From Lachnospiraceae bacterium (GTDB lineage: Bacteria > Bacillota > Clostridia > Lachnospirales > Lachnospiraceae): DNA of 64,000 nt. This document shows positions 54,479 to 63,793 of this stretch, one piece after another. The position numbers and the translations under genes are program-made. The stretch spans positions 1 through 64,000 of the forward strand of contig JAFXQK010000079.1 in NCBI GenBank assembly GCA_017527205.1. Direction: 5' to 3'. The notes below the pieces were generated by a model. The model made no database searches. It had not been told where the DNA came from and saw only the letters and a program-made list of their open reading frames with translations. Position 1 is the first letter of the stretch. The number at the start of each line of letters is the position of its first letter.

Positions 54479-55645
54479 ATGCGTAGGAAAACATGGATGA
54501 AGCGAACGATATGTAGTATGCTTCTGGTAAGTTTGATCGGTATTACGATGATCAGCGGTTGCGGTAGTGCCACGGACGTGGGAGAGACAGAGGCAACTCC
54601 AATGGAGAATTCCGCGCAGAGCGACGAGTCAACCGCTTTAGAAGCTTCAAAGAGCGACATGGATCCTAATGGGGAGAATGCGGAAAACGAACACAGCCCC
54701 CTCTATATTTCTGAGAGTGTCGTGAAGAAAGACGGAAGCACTACGGCAAAAACGGATGTTGCTACCGACCTTCCGCTTCTTTCGAAGGTGGATACGTGGC
54801 CGGAGGAAGTGGTGGAAAGAAAGCCCTATGATACGGAGATGACCGGCTGTGTGGGAGGTTATTTCCTTATCCCCATGGACGGCGGTATTTACCGATATGA
54901 TGATTATTCCTCTTCTGTTGAAGCTATGACAGCTCAGGGAATCAGCATGGCGACGGATGAGCTGATTTTTACCTGCACGGAGAAAGGAATCAGTGAGGAT
55001 TATGATTATGAGATCTACTCTCTAAAGGCATATCCTGATAAGGATTTGTTGCTTGCGAATTGTATGGGGTATCACAGCATTATTATTTCCTATGCGCCTG
55101 CCCAGGGGATACAGGATGGTGAATTGGAGGATGCGCAGGAGAATGACTTTGTCATTCGGAAAAATGGCAGCGTGATTAGCGGAAAGGAACTCTGGCAGGA
55201 GTTTTGCGGGAAGGTGGCACAGGGTCAGCCGGCAGTGGTGCGATTGGGATATTATTATACCTTGGAAAAGCGCAATATGTCTGAGGAACTCAGGGAAGCT
55301 GAGAAAGCGGACTTTCCATGTCTTTTCTTACAACAGCTATATTATGATGGCAGCAGTTTTACGCTCAGTCCTGTTCACAAGCTGGGAGAGGAATACGTGA
55401 TTTATGAGAAGCCGCAGATTGACAGCCCGGAGAGAACATATTCCTATCTCATGCATTATGCTGACGAAGCGGAAAATGCTTTTACGAGCTACACTGCCTA
55501 TGATAAATATGTGTTGACAAATAGTGATCAGGTGACGTGGAAAGAATTGCAACAATCCGTGTTAAGTTCAAGTTCTGTTTCAGGTTATATCCAACATCAA
55601 GAAGTATATGGGGAATATGTTTGGAAAGAAGGAATGGAACAATAA
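54479..55645 (+). CDS. Lipoprotein, unknown
   Basis: The 388-residue protein has a lipobox MISGC (Cys28) and a Ser/Glu-rich linker to about residue 85. The folded part has no recognised family. AAAGGAGGGC precedes the ATG at 54479; the frame opens at 54443. It is the last sizeable gene before att copy 4. Confidence 0.75.
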   Translation: MRRKTWMKRTICSMLLVSLIGITMISGCGSATDVGETEATPMENSAQSDESTALEASKSDMDPNGENAENEHSPLYISESVVKKDGSTTAKTDVATDLPLLSKVDTWPEEVVERKPYDTEMTGCVGGYFLIPMDGGIYRYDDYSSSVEAMTAQGISMATDELIFTCTEKGISEDYDYEIYSLKAYPDKDLLLANCMGYHSIIISYAPAQGIQDGELEDAQENDFVIRKNGSVISGKELWQEFCGKVAQGQPAVVRLGYYYTLEKRNMSEELREAEKADFPCLFLQQLYYDGSSFTLSPVHKLGEEYVIYEKPQIDSPERTYSYLMHYADEAENAFTSYTAYDKYVLTNSDQVTWKELQQSVLSSSSVSGYIQHQEVYGEYVWKEGMEQ

Positions 55646-55709
55646 AATACCTTTCGGCATGGTGCGATCAATGAACTTTCGACTTGGTAGGTAATGGGGG
55701 GGCCATAGT

Positions 55710-55769
55710 ATGAAAAAGATTCGAAGATTATATATTGTCATCTGCATCATCATGGTGCTTTTTGAATGA
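55710..55769 (+). pseudogene. Stub of a membrane or secreted protein gene
   Basis: A strong G-rich site precedes an ATG encoding MKKIRRLYIVICIIMVLFE and a stop. It looks like a signal-peptide start cut off 40 bp before the att-like copy at 55808. Confidence 0.4.
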
Positions 55770-55807
55770 TGGCTACCACGTCATATTGTAGAAGCCATAA
55801 TCCCACC

Positions 55808-55822
55808 ATAGAGTGGGATTAA
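55808..55822 (+). repeat. guaA-like att core, copy 4
   Basis: ATAGAGTGGGATTAA differs from the guaA end at one base. The repeat continues through the following terminator, matching 39270-39330 over about 60 bases. Confidence 0.62.
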
Positions 55823-55831
55823 CAAAAAACG

Positions 55832-55866
55832 ATGGAGAGCCTTGCAACATAAGGCTCTCCATTTTT
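55832..55866. terminator. Bidirectional terminator before ptsI
   Basis: ATGGAGAGCCTT and AAGGCTCTCCAT form a 12-bp stem with TTTTT on one side and, on the other strand, a TTTTTTG run. It ends the minus-strand sucrose/PTS transcript. It is a near copy of the guaA terminator. Confidence 0.88.
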
Positions 55867-55879
55867 CATTATTCCATTT

Positions 55880-57514
55880 TTACTTAGACAGATCCAGCTT
55901 TCTCACGGTATCCCTGAGTGGCAATACGAAAGGAGCGGAAACGGAAAGCTCATCGATTCCCATTCGAAGGAAGGTTTCAGTTAAACTGGTATCTGCGGCA
56001 AGCTCGCCGCAAATGCCGATCCAGGCGCCGTGCTGACGTGCATTGTCCGCGGCCATTTTGATCAGGCGGAGAATCGCTTCGTGATGCGTGTCACAGAAGG
56101 GTTCGAGCTTTGCATTCTGCCTGTCGATGGCGAGAGTGTACTGTGTCAGGTCGTTTGTGCCAACGCTGAAGAAATTTACGAGCGGAGCCAAAAGGTCGCT
56201 GATGACGGCGGCAGCAGGCGTCTCGATCATGATGCCGACCTCTGCCTTTTCATCAAATGGAACTCCTGCTTCGCGAAGCTGCGCCTTAACTTCTTCACAG
56301 ATTTCCAAGATTTTTTTCACTTCGGAAACACTGGTGATCATGGGGAACATGATCCCAAGCTTACCGTAGGCGGATGCGCGATAGAGCGCGCGCAGCTGCG
56401 TCTTAAAGATCTCCGGTCTGGTAAGACAGATGCGGATCGCACGGAATCCAAGAGCAGGATTTTCTTCCTTATCGAGCTTAAAGTAATCGATCTGCTTATC
56501 AGCACCGATGTCCAGCGTACGGATGATCACCTTTTTTCCGGCCATGCTTTCCAAAACCTTGCGATAGGCTTGGAACTGTTCTTCCTCGGAAGGGTAGTCC
56601 TCGCTCTCAAGATAAAGGAATTCACTTCGGAAAAGACCAATGCCACCGGCATCATTTGCAAGGACTGCGCCTACGCCGCTGACACCGCCAATGTTCGCAA
56701 AAATCTGAACCTTCGTGCCGTCAAGCGTTACGTTTTCCTTTCCCTTTAATTCCTGAAGAAGCGCCTTTTTACGAAGGTCGTCCTGCTGCTTTTTGCTCAT
56801 CTTGGCCACGGTATCTTCATCAGGTTCCAGAATGATCTCGCCCGTATAACCGTCAACGATGATCTGCATGCCGTCCGCTATTGTCTTTAGGAATTCTTCA
56901 CCGACGCCGATGACGGCGGGGATGTTCATGTTACGAGCCAAGATGGCGGTGTGCGAATTGGAGGAACCGTACGCCGTTACAAATGCCATTACAAGGTCCT
57001 TATCCAATGAAACCGTTTCACTGGGAGCAAGGTCATCCGCGCAAACGATCATCTTCTCGGTTTGCTTGTCCTTGGCATTGCCAGCGCCGCCAAGACAGGC
57101 GATCAGACGATTGGAGATGTCCTTTACGTCTGCGGCCCGGGCCTGCATGTAGGCATCGTCCATGGACGCAAACATTTCAGAAAAGTTATCTGCCGTCGTA
57201 GCAACGGCATATTCCGCATTTACGGACTGTGTCTCGATGAGATTACGAATGGAATCATTGTAATCGTCATCCTCGAGCATCATCATGTGCACCTCAAAGA
57301 TCTGTGCGTGCGTTTCACCCACTTCCTTTAAGGCTTTTTCATAGATTTCCTGAAGCTGTTGCGTAGCCAGTTCCTTAGCCGCTTCCACGCGTGCGATTTC
57401 CTGCGATGCGTCATCCACGTGCGTGCGGCGTACTTTTGCATCCTGACGCTTGAACACGGAAATTCTGCCAATGGCTATGGCACCGTAAACGCCCTTTCCC
57501 TGATAAGTCCTCAT
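55880..57514 (-). CDS. ptsI: PTS Enzyme I
   Basis: The 544-residue protein is Enzyme I, which takes phosphate from PEP and passes it to HPr. The active His188 is in AYGSSNSHTAIL. The C-terminal PEP barrel has GLFRSEFLYL, GVMI-like MFPMITSVSEV, SVGTNDLTQY and GICGELAAD. Length is slightly short of the usual 570. It is the last gene of the sucrose/PTS run, 78 bp after ptsH. Confidence 0.94.
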   Translation of the reverse strand: MRTYQGKGVYGAIAIGRISVFKRQDAKVRRTHVDDASQEIARVEAAKELATQQLQEIYEKALKEVGETHAQIFEVHMMMLEDDDYNDSIRNLIETQSVNAEYAVATTADNFSEMFASMDDAYMQARAADVKDISNRLIACLGGAGNAKDKQTEKMIVCADDLAPSETVSLDKDLVMAFVTAYGSSNSHTAILARNMNIPAVIGVGEEFLKTIADGMQIIVDGYTGEIILEPDEDTVAKMSKKQQDDLRKKALLQELKGKENVTLDGTKVQIFANIGGVSGVGAVLANDAGGIGLFRSEFLYLESEDYPSEEEQFQAYRKVLESMAGKKVIIRTLDIGADKQIDYFKLDKEENPALGFRAIRICLTRPEIFKTQLRALYRASAYGKLGIMFPMITSVSEVKKILEICEEVKAQLREAGVPFDEKAEVGIMIETPAAAVISDLLAPLVNFFSVGTNDLTQYTLAIDRQNAKLEPFCDTHHEAILRLIKMAADNARQHGAWIGICGELAADTSLTETFLRMGIDELSVSAPFVLPLRDTVRKLDLSK

Positions 57515-57592
57515 CCTTTATCGCCTCCCGTCTTTGCTAGGTTCCGTCAGTACAAGCAAGGCTAAATATCCTTTTGGCGCTTGCATCAAATA

Positions 57593-57850
57593 TTACAGGT
57601 TATTTTGCATGAATTCTTCCACGGCCTTTGCGGCTGCTTCCTCGTCCTCACCCTCCACGGTAAAGTTTACGGTGTCACCGCATTTGATCCCCATGCCCAT
57701 CAGCATCATCAGCTTGGTCACGTTAACGCTCTTGCCGCCCTTTTCAATTGTTACGGTGCTGGAGTATTCCTTTGCCAGTTTGGCCAGGAGTCCGGCGGGT
57801 CTTGCGTGAATGCCTACTGCGTCCTTGATTACGTAAGAGAATGTTTTCAT
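57593..57850 (-). CDS. ptsH: HPr phosphocarrier lacking Ser46
   Basis: The 85-residue protein carries phosphate from Enzyme I to EIIA. GIHARPAG holds His15. The regulatory site that HPr kinase modifies in most Firmicutes (KSIMG, Ser46) reads TKLMM, with Lys at 46. CcpA-type repression through P-Ser-HPr is therefore not possible with this protein. GAAGGAAGGAAC precedes the ATG on the minus strand. Confidence 0.93.
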   Translation of the reverse strand: MKTFSYVIKDAVGIHARPAGLLAKLAKEYSSTVTIEKGGKSVNVTKLMMLMGMGIKCGDTVNFTVEGEDEEAAAKAVEEFMQNNL

Positions 57851-57923
57851 AATGTTGTTCCTTCCTTTCTTCTTGGTTTATGATTTCAGGTTCCGACCTG
57901 TTTTGTTACTTTGAAAAACTAGA

Positions 57924-58883
57924 TCAATTTTCCAGCATGGCCCTGTCAGGATACGAGTCGATTGCCCCCGGCTTTGTCACGCTGATGCCACAGAAACGAT
58001 TGGAGAAGACAAGGCATTCACTGGCTTGTTCCTGCGTGATTTTGGAAAGGTTTTCCTGCGTGATCCCTAAGGAACATAGCTTCCATAAAAACGATCCGGT
58101 AAAACCATCCCCGGCTCCCGTGGTATCAAGCACGTCCACCTTTTGAGAGGGCGCGAAAGCCTGCATGTCCCTTGTGATGGCGTAGGCGCCGCTTCCCCCG
58201 CAGGTATAGAGGATAAGTTTTACGTCCCCGACAAAGAGCTTTGGCAGTGCCTTCGTAAGATCCGTTTCACCGGTGATAAACTCCAACTCTTCGTCAGAAA
58301 TCTTAATGACGTCGGCGAGGGGTAAAAACTCTGAAACGGTCTTGCGAAGAAGAGATAAGTCATCCCAAAGCTGGAAGCGAAGATTGGGATCAAAGCTGAT
58401 GATCCCGCCTTTTTCACGCGCCAGGGCGATGGCCTTCTTATGTGCTTCCTTCATGGGAAATTCTCCGAGGGAAACACTGCAAAAGTGAAGTGCATAAACG
58501 TCGTCAAAGTACTCAGGCTTGACACTTTCCGGAGAGTAGAGCATGTCAGCGGAGGGTTTTCTGTAAAAGGAGAATTCGCGTCCGCCTTTCTTGTCAAGAC
58601 TCACAAAGGCCAGCGCCGTGTTCGCCTTATCGGTTAAGGAAACGTGACCTACTTCGATACCATGAGCCTTTAGACCTCGGAGGATCTTATGACCAAAGAG
58701 GTCGTCCCCTAACTGGGTCAACATGCAAGAGCTACCGCCCAACTTGGAAAACGCTCCGCAGACGTTGGCGGGTGCACCGCCAATTTTCGGCGAAAACTCC
58801 GTGATGTCATCGAAATCACAGCCTTTGTTATTTGGAATAAAATCAATTAGTGCTTCGCCAATGGCGATCAGCTGGTTACCCAT
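57924..58883 (-). CDS. scrK: Fructokinase (PfkB family)
   Basis: The 319-residue kinase phosphorylates fructose released from sucrose-6-phosphate. Signatures are KIGGAPANVCGAFSKLGG at the N-terminus and DTTGAGDGFTGSF with the catalytic Asp. It lies 24 bp after scrB. Confidence 0.9.
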   Translation of the reverse strand: MGNQLIAIGEALIDFIPNNKGCDFDDITEFSPKIGGAPANVCGAFSKLGGSSCMLTQLGDDLFGHKILRGLKAHGIEVGHVSLTDKANTALAFVSLDKKGGREFSFYRKPSADMLYSPESVKPEYFDDVYALHFCSVSLGEFPMKEAHKKAIALAREKGGIISFDPNLRFQLWDDLSLLRKTVSEFLPLADVIKISDEELEFITGETDLTKALPKLFVGDVKLILYTCGGSGAYAITRDMQAFAPSQKVDVLDTTGAGDGFTGSFLWKLCSLGITQENLSKITQEQASECLVFSNRFCGISVTKPGAIDSYPDRAMLEN

Positions 58884-58907
58884 GACGTTACCTCGCTTAA
58901 ATCATTG

Positions 58908-60236
58908 TCAGACGGTACTTGTAACTTCCATGCCTGACAGTTCGTAAATACAACAGTCTAGATTGTGACAGATGACTGTGAGCGTCTCCTCTAAGGGATA
59001 GAAACGACTTCCCATTACCTTTTCCCCATTGTTTAGGAAAACTTCCAGGGAAGAGTCATCCGCCAGAATGCGAATGTTCTTGCATTGCGATAATTGAACA
59101 TTCCGGGTGGTTCTGCCCCCGGACACTTCCATGTCATGGAAGATGAGAGAGAAGACGCCGTCCTTCTGACGAAGGGTTAACACATTTTCAAATTCAATCT
59201 CAAAATCATTTTCCGGGACACCGCACAGTTCAAAGGGAAGAGGGAGAACCATGCGCTCACCGGATAAATGCGTGCTTACGCCTTTTCTCAGCTTGCTAAG
59301 TTCCCTGATCGGATTTTGCAAAAGCCTTCCGTTTGGACCCTGGGAGATCTCTCTTGGAACGGTCAGACAGTGTTGCCAGCCAAGAGCCACTGTCGGGTTC
59401 GAATAGGGAATGTCGCCGATACCCATCCAACCGATCAGGATTTTACGTCCGTCGGGAGCCGTGAAGCTCTGCGGTGCATAGAAGTCAAAGCCGTAATCCC
59501 ATTCCACAAAGTCTTTTTCTTTCGTGAAATACCCAGAACTATAAACGTTTTGGTTCTTGCATTCTTCATGAGGAAGCCCCTGTGGGGAGATGCTCAAATA
59601 TTCTTGGTTCCCAAAACGAAGAACGTCCGGACATTCCCACATGTATCCAAACTCTGGAATGCTTTCCGTTTTTTCATACTCCCAATGGATCAGGTCAGCG
59701 GAGCGGTAATATAACACGCAGCCCGTATCATCAAGCCTTCTCGCGCCGAGCACCATGCGATACGATCCATTTTCCTCCCAAACCTTGGGGTCCCGCACGT
59801 GACAGGACATGTCGGAGGGATAGTCGGCATTTCGAAGGAGTACCTTTTTCTCGCTCATCCGATGACCATCCTTGGTGGTCACGAGAATGACGTTGGCGCC
59901 CCTGCCTGCCTTGATATAATCATAGTTGCCCTCCTCCTTCACGTTACCCGTGTAGAAGAGGTATAAAAGATCGTCTTTTACGAAGCCGCAACCGGAATAG
60001 ACGCCGCTTCGGTCTTCTGGAACGTCGGGAGATAGAACGGTTCCCGTGAATTCCCAGCGGAGTAGGTCCTTGCTCCTCCAATGTCCCCAACACTTTTTTC
60101 CCTTGCCGATGGCACTTTCCGGCGAATACTGGAAGTAAACCTGATAGTATCCGCCGAAAAAGCTCAGCCCGTTGGGGTCATTTAACCAGCCGCTTTCCGG
60201 TTCCAGATGGAATTTTTGCCGCCAGTTATTTTTCAT
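58908..60236 (-). CDS. scrB: Sucrose-6-phosphate hydrolase (GH32)
   Basis: The 442-residue GH32 enzyme splits imported sucrose-6-phosphate into glucose-6-phosphate and fructose. The nucleophile is Asp20 in WLNDPNG, the stabiliser lies in HVRDPK and the acid/base in WECPD. No signal peptide is present, which fits an intracellular enzyme. It starts four bases after scrA ends. Confidence 0.93.
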   Translation of the reverse strand: MKNNWRQKFHLEPESGWLNDPNGLSFFGGYYQVYFQYSPESAIGKGKKCWGHWRSKDLLRWEFTGTVLSPDVPEDRSGVYSGCGFVKDDLLYLFYTGNVKEEGNYDYIKAGRGANVILVTTKDGHRMSEKKVLLRNADYPSDMSCHVRDPKVWEENGSYRMVLGARRLDDTGCVLYYRSADLIHWEYEKTESIPEFGYMWECPDVLRFGNQEYLSISPQGLPHEECKNQNVYSSGYFTKEKDFVEWDYGFDFYAPQSFTAPDGRKILIGWMGIGDIPYSNPTVALGWQHCLTVPREISQGPNGRLLQNPIRELSKLRKGVSTHLSGERMVLPLPFELCGVPENDFEIEFENVLTLRQKDGVFSLIFHDMEVSGGRTTRNVQLSQCKNIRILADDSSLEVFLNNGEKVMGSRFYPLEETLTVICHNLDCCIYELSGMEVTSTV

Positions 60237-60240
60237 GTGA

Positions 60241-62136
60241 TCATCCTTTTTTCGTTTGAATCAGCCTGTCTAAGAAATTGATCTTGCCGCCAGCCGCAAA
60301 GCTTATTTCCGCATAATCATCAGGGTTCGTGATGATTACGGGAGTTGCCATTTTATAGCCCTTGCTCTCGATAAATGCCTTGTCAAAGGTGATGAGCGTC
60401 TGCCCGCGGGTAATGTGGTCACCGTCAGCTACGTGAGCCGTAAAGCCTTCGCCGGCCAGCTCCACCGTATTGATGCCAATGTGGATCAGCATTTCCATGC
60501 CATTGTCAAGGGAAAGGCCGATTGCGTGTTTCGTTTCAAATAAGGTGCTTACTTCGCCGTCAGCGGGAGCGACAACCTTTCCGGTGGAAGGAATTACCGC
60601 GGCGCCAAGTCCTAATACACCCGTTGCGAAGGTCTCGTCCGGAACCTCTTCCAGAGGGATGGCAGTTCCTTTCAGAGGGGAATAAACGTTGGCGTCATCA
60701 AAGCTTTGATCCAGATTGATCACGTCTTCAGCCTTGGGGGCATCTTCCTTATTCGCGGAGGAAGTCGCATTCTCGGGATCCTTGAAGAGGAAATAGGAGA
60801 TGCCAAATGCAACGGCGGAAGCAACTAAGAAGGTAAGAAGGTAACCCACAAAGCTCTCAGTGGTGATCAGGAAACCGAAGATACCGGTTACGCCGTTTGC
60901 CGTTGCGTACACGCCCATTAGGGAAGCTATCGCCGCACCGCAGGCACCGCCGACCATGCCGGCTATCAGGGGCTTTCCATAGCGCACGTTCACGCCGAAG
61001 ATTGCAGGCTCCGTGATACCCATAAAGGCGGAAAGGGATGCAGGAAGCGCGAGGGCTTTCGTCTTATGGTTTTTGGTCTTAAAGGCAACTGCCAGGGCAG
61101 CTGCACCCTGTGCCACGTTTGCAGCAGTTGCAATGGGCATCCAAATGTTCTGATTGTTTTCCGCCAGCATCGCCAACTCTATGGCATTGTACATGTGGTG
61201 CACGCCCGCCACGACCGTGGGTGCGTAGACGCCGCCCATGATGAATGCGCCGATGCCGAAAGGAATGGCAATAAGGGCCTTTGCGCCAGCCAATACCCAG
61301 GTCTCAATCTGAGAGAATACGGGGCCGATCAGCGTTAAGGTAAGGAACCCGGTCACGAGAACGGATACCAAGGGAGTGACAAAGAGATCAAAGGTCTCGG
61401 GAACAATTTTGTGAAGCTTTTTCTCAATCGTGCAGAGAACCAAAACGGCGATCACGACCGGAATTACGTGTCCTTGGTAGCCGGTGTTTTGAACGTTCCA
61501 AAGACCAAACCAGGACCAAAGGGTTTCTGTTTCCGCGCCGCTTCCGGCGGACCATGCGTTGACCAGATTTGGATGGATCATGATCATACCGATAACGGCA
61601 CCCAGATAAATGTTCCCGCCGAAGATCTTTGCCGCGCTCACGGCGATGAGGATGGGCAGGAATACCAGCGCTGCGTTGGAGAACAGATCCAACAGGCCAA
61701 AGAAATAAGAATCTGACAAAGTGGGGAAGGCCTTGGACAGACCGCCCAGCAAACCGTTTAACAGACCCGTCGCAACAATGGCGGGAATGATCGGAACAAA
61801 GATGTCACCCAGAGTTTTGATCGCACGCTTGTACCAAGGGGATTTTGCAGCGGCAGCAGCCTTGACTTCCTCCTTGGAAGCTGCCTCTACGCCCGCAAGG
61901 GCGATAAACTCGTCATATACCTTATTTACGGTACCGGTGCCGATGATGATCTGTAATTGTCCTGCGGCCTCAAATACACCCTTGACTCCGTCGGTTCCTT
62001 CTAATTGTGCTTTTTTTACCTTGCCGTTGTCTGCGATCACGAGACGCAGACGGGTGGCACAGTGTGCTGCGCTTGCCAAGTTCTCTTTTCCGCCGATCCC
62101 GTCAAGAATCTCGGATGCACATTTGCGATAATCCAT
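60241..62136 (-). CDS. scrA: Sucrose-type PTS permease, EIIBCA
   Basis: The 631-residue protein has an EIIB domain with Cys26 in AAHCATRLR, an EIIC membrane domain (about 105-460) with GITEPAIFGV, and a C-terminal EIIA domain with His552 in MLIHIGINTVEL. It imports and phosphorylates sucrose. All three domains are present, so it needs only the HPr and Enzyme I encoded downstream. AAAGGAGATGATGCT precedes the ATG. Confidence 0.92.
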   Translation of the reverse strand: MDYRKCASEILDGIGGKENLASAAHCATRLRLVIADNGKVKKAQLEGTDGVKGVFEAAGQLQIIIGTGTVNKVYDEFIALAGVEAASKEEVKAAAAAKSPWYKRAIKTLGDIFVPIIPAIVATGLLNGLLGGLSKAFPTLSDSYFFGLLDLFSNAALVFLPILIAVSAAKIFGGNIYLGAVIGMIMIHPNLVNAWSAGSGAETETLWSWFGLWNVQNTGYQGHVIPVVIAVLVLCTIEKKLHKIVPETFDLFVTPLVSVLVTGFLTLTLIGPVFSQIETWVLAGAKALIAIPFGIGAFIMGGVYAPTVVAGVHHMYNAIELAMLAENNQNIWMPIATAANVAQGAAALAVAFKTKNHKTKALALPASLSAFMGITEPAIFGVNVRYGKPLIAGMVGGACGAAIASLMGVYATANGVTGIFGFLITTESFVGYLLTFLVASAVAFGISYFLFKDPENATSSANKEDAPKAEDVINLDQSFDDANVYSPLKGTAIPLEEVPDETFATGVLGLGAAVIPSTGKVVAPADGEVSTLFETKHAIGLSLDNGMEMLIHIGINTVELAGEGFTAHVADGDHITRGQTLITFDKAFIESKGYKMATPVIITNPDDYAEISFAAGGKINFLDRLIQTKKG

Positions 62137-62161
62137 AGCATCATCTCCTTTTCTTCATGAT

Positions 62162-62269
62162 TGCGGTCATAACCGCATTATTTGGAAACTGATTGGTACC
62201 ATGGATTTATTATATCATTCGCAAAGCATAATTATCTATTGACGTAAAAGAAGAAAATGAAACGTTAAA
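62162..62269 (-). promoter_or_regulatory. scrA promoter region with palindromes
   Basis: On the minus strand a TATAAT lies at about 62210. TGCGGTCATAACCGCA (62162-62177) is a dyad in the leader and TTGGTACCAT is another. TGAAACGTTAAA (62258-62269) keeps one half of a LacI-type operator. The regulator gene ends just upstream. Confidence 0.42.
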
Positions 62270-62279
62270 ACAGTAGGTT

Positions 62280-63278
62280 TCACACAGTTTCACGTTTTGT
62301 GGATTCACGCTCCACGATATCATAATCCAATTGAAGCGTTCTTTGAATCTTATCGCCGTGCCGGATCGAGGATAAAATCATGTTTGCGGCCTCGATCCCT
62401 GCCGTCTTATAATGGAGTCTTGCCGTGGTAAGGGGGCAGTAAGTGTTCTTTGCGATCTTTGTGTCGCCGATCCCACAGACCATCACGTCCTCTGGAACGC
62501 GAAGACCTTGCTCTCGCAGATAGAGCATGGCACCGGAGGCGATGTCGTCCGTGGCGCAGAACAGACAATCCGGTTTGGGACCAGCCTGCGAAAACAGGTG
62601 TTTCGCGTGATCATAGCCCGAATCCATGCTGAACTGCGCAATCTCCGTGAGCTTGCCGCCGGTGGCGACGTGAAATTCGTTAAGGGCACGCAGAAAACCA
62701 TCAAGCCTTGCCTTGCCGGCGGCCTTATCCTCCGGCGTAACGCCGATGATGGCAGGTCTTTTGGCACCGTTTTTCAGCATTTGCCTGGTAAGGGCGTAAG
62801 CCGCTCCCTCGTCATTATGGCAAACGCAGTTGAACCCCTTAAGGCGTTGCCCGACGATGACGACGGGTACGTGCATTTTTTTCAGCACGGATTTATGAAG
62901 CTCCGTAAAAACGGTTCCGAGCAGAATGACGCCGTCCACGCGATTCTGCCGGAAGAGTTCCAGGGATTCGATTTCCTTGAGAGGATTATTGGCGGTATTT
63001 ACCAAGATCAACTTATATCCTTCGGCTTCCAAGACCTCATCAATTCCTTCGGTGATCCTTGAGCAGCTTTCGCTGGAAAGCTTTGGGAGAATGACCCCCA
63101 CGAGCTTGGTAACGCGCGTTTTTACCGACCTTGCCGCAATGCTTGGAGCATAGCCGGTTATTTGAATGGCTTTTTCAATCTGGGCCCTTTTTTCTTCACT
63201 GAGATACCCATCGTTAAAGTATCTGCTGACAGCGGATTTAGATACGCCCGCAATCTTTGAAAACTCAGAAATGTTCAC
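62280..63278 (-). CDS. scrR: LacI-family sucrose operon regulator
   Basis: The 332-residue protein has an N-terminal LacI helix-turn-helix (ISEFSKIAGVSKSAVSRYFN, with the hinge helix GYAPSIAARSVK) and a periplasmic-binding-like sugar domain. Start is GTG at 63278 after GAGGTGAT. It lies upstream of scrA in the same direction and most likely represses it until sucrose-6-phosphate or fructose is present. Confidence 0.9.
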   Translation of the reverse strand: MNISEFSKIAGVSKSAVSRYFNDGYLSEEKRAQIEKAIQITGYAPSIAARSVKTRVTKLVGVILPKLSSESCSRITEGIDEVLEAEGYKLILVNTANNPLKEIESLELFRQNRVDGVILLGTVFTELHKSVLKKMHVPVVIVGQRLKGFNCVCHNDEGAAYALTRQMLKNGAKRPAIIGVTPEDKAAGKARLDGFLRALNEFHVATGGKLTEIAQFSMDSGYDHAKHLFSQAGPKPDCLFCATDDIASGAMLYLREQGLRVPEDVMVCGIGDTKIAKNTYCPLTTARLHYKTAGIEAANMILSSIRHGDKIQRTLQLDYDIVERESTKRETV

Positions 63279-63302
63279 GTAATCACCTCACAAAGTGGTA
63301 TC

Positions 63303-63332
63303 GGTTTCATATATATTATGATATGGTTTCAT
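63303..63332 (-). promoter_or_regulatory. Candidate scrR auto-operator
   Basis: GGTTTCAT occurs at 63303-63310 and at 63325-63332, two helical turns apart, just upstream of scrR. The element is the same half-site (ATGAAACC on the minus strand) seen in LacI-type operators. Confidence 0.45.
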
Positions 63333-63439
63333 TTTCCAGTCAAGCCGTTTTACGGGCGATTTCATGACATTATATGATTTGCATTTTGAAGCAAATGGAC
63401 TTCGCGTGTTTTCTTATAAGATGACGTCAACGGCATTAT

Positions 63440-63772
63440 TTACTTGGGCAAGAATTCCATGATGCTGTCTTTTTCGACAATGAAATCTTTCATTCCGTCG
63501 TCCTCGGATACGACCTTTTCCAGCGCGTCCAGCACGGCCTGGTATTTCCTTAGGAATGATTCGTGATTTGACAGCACGAATTCCCGATCATTTCCATGGA
63601 TGGCAGATTCCAACTCAAGAGCGGTCCGATATGGTGCATTCGCGCCAATAATGGCGGACGTGCTTTTGAGTGAGTGGATGAGTATTCCGTAGTTTTCGAA
63701 ATCTCCGGTCTCAAGAAACTTTCGCAGATCCTCTTTCTTTTCTGCTGCACTGCTATGGTCCACCGGAACCAT
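63440..63772 (-). pseudogene. Truncated Hpt-domain fragment
   Basis: The 110-residue frame is an Hpt phosphotransfer domain (GILIHSLKSTSAIIGA, His33) of the type found at the end of hybrid kinases. Its first codons read out of the guaA-like repeat (63759-63785) and no ribosome binding site is present. The upstream part of the kinase gene was probably removed by recombination at that site. Confidence 0.68.
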
Positions 63773-63785
63773 CGAATGGGAATAA
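63759..63785 (+). repeat. guaA-like att core, copy 5 (extended)
   Basis: This is the longest non-guaA copy: it reads S-TGTIEWE-stop in the plus direction, against P-TGTIEWE-stop in guaA, with a few silent changes. The synonymous pattern suggests it descends from a guaA gene end of a related genome. Confidence 0.68.
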
Positions 63786-63793
63786 TACCAACT

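Noticed and set aside
39285-55807. Intact integrative conjugative element
   Set aside because: No integrase, relaxase or conjugation genes are visible in the segment; only att-like repeats and cargo.
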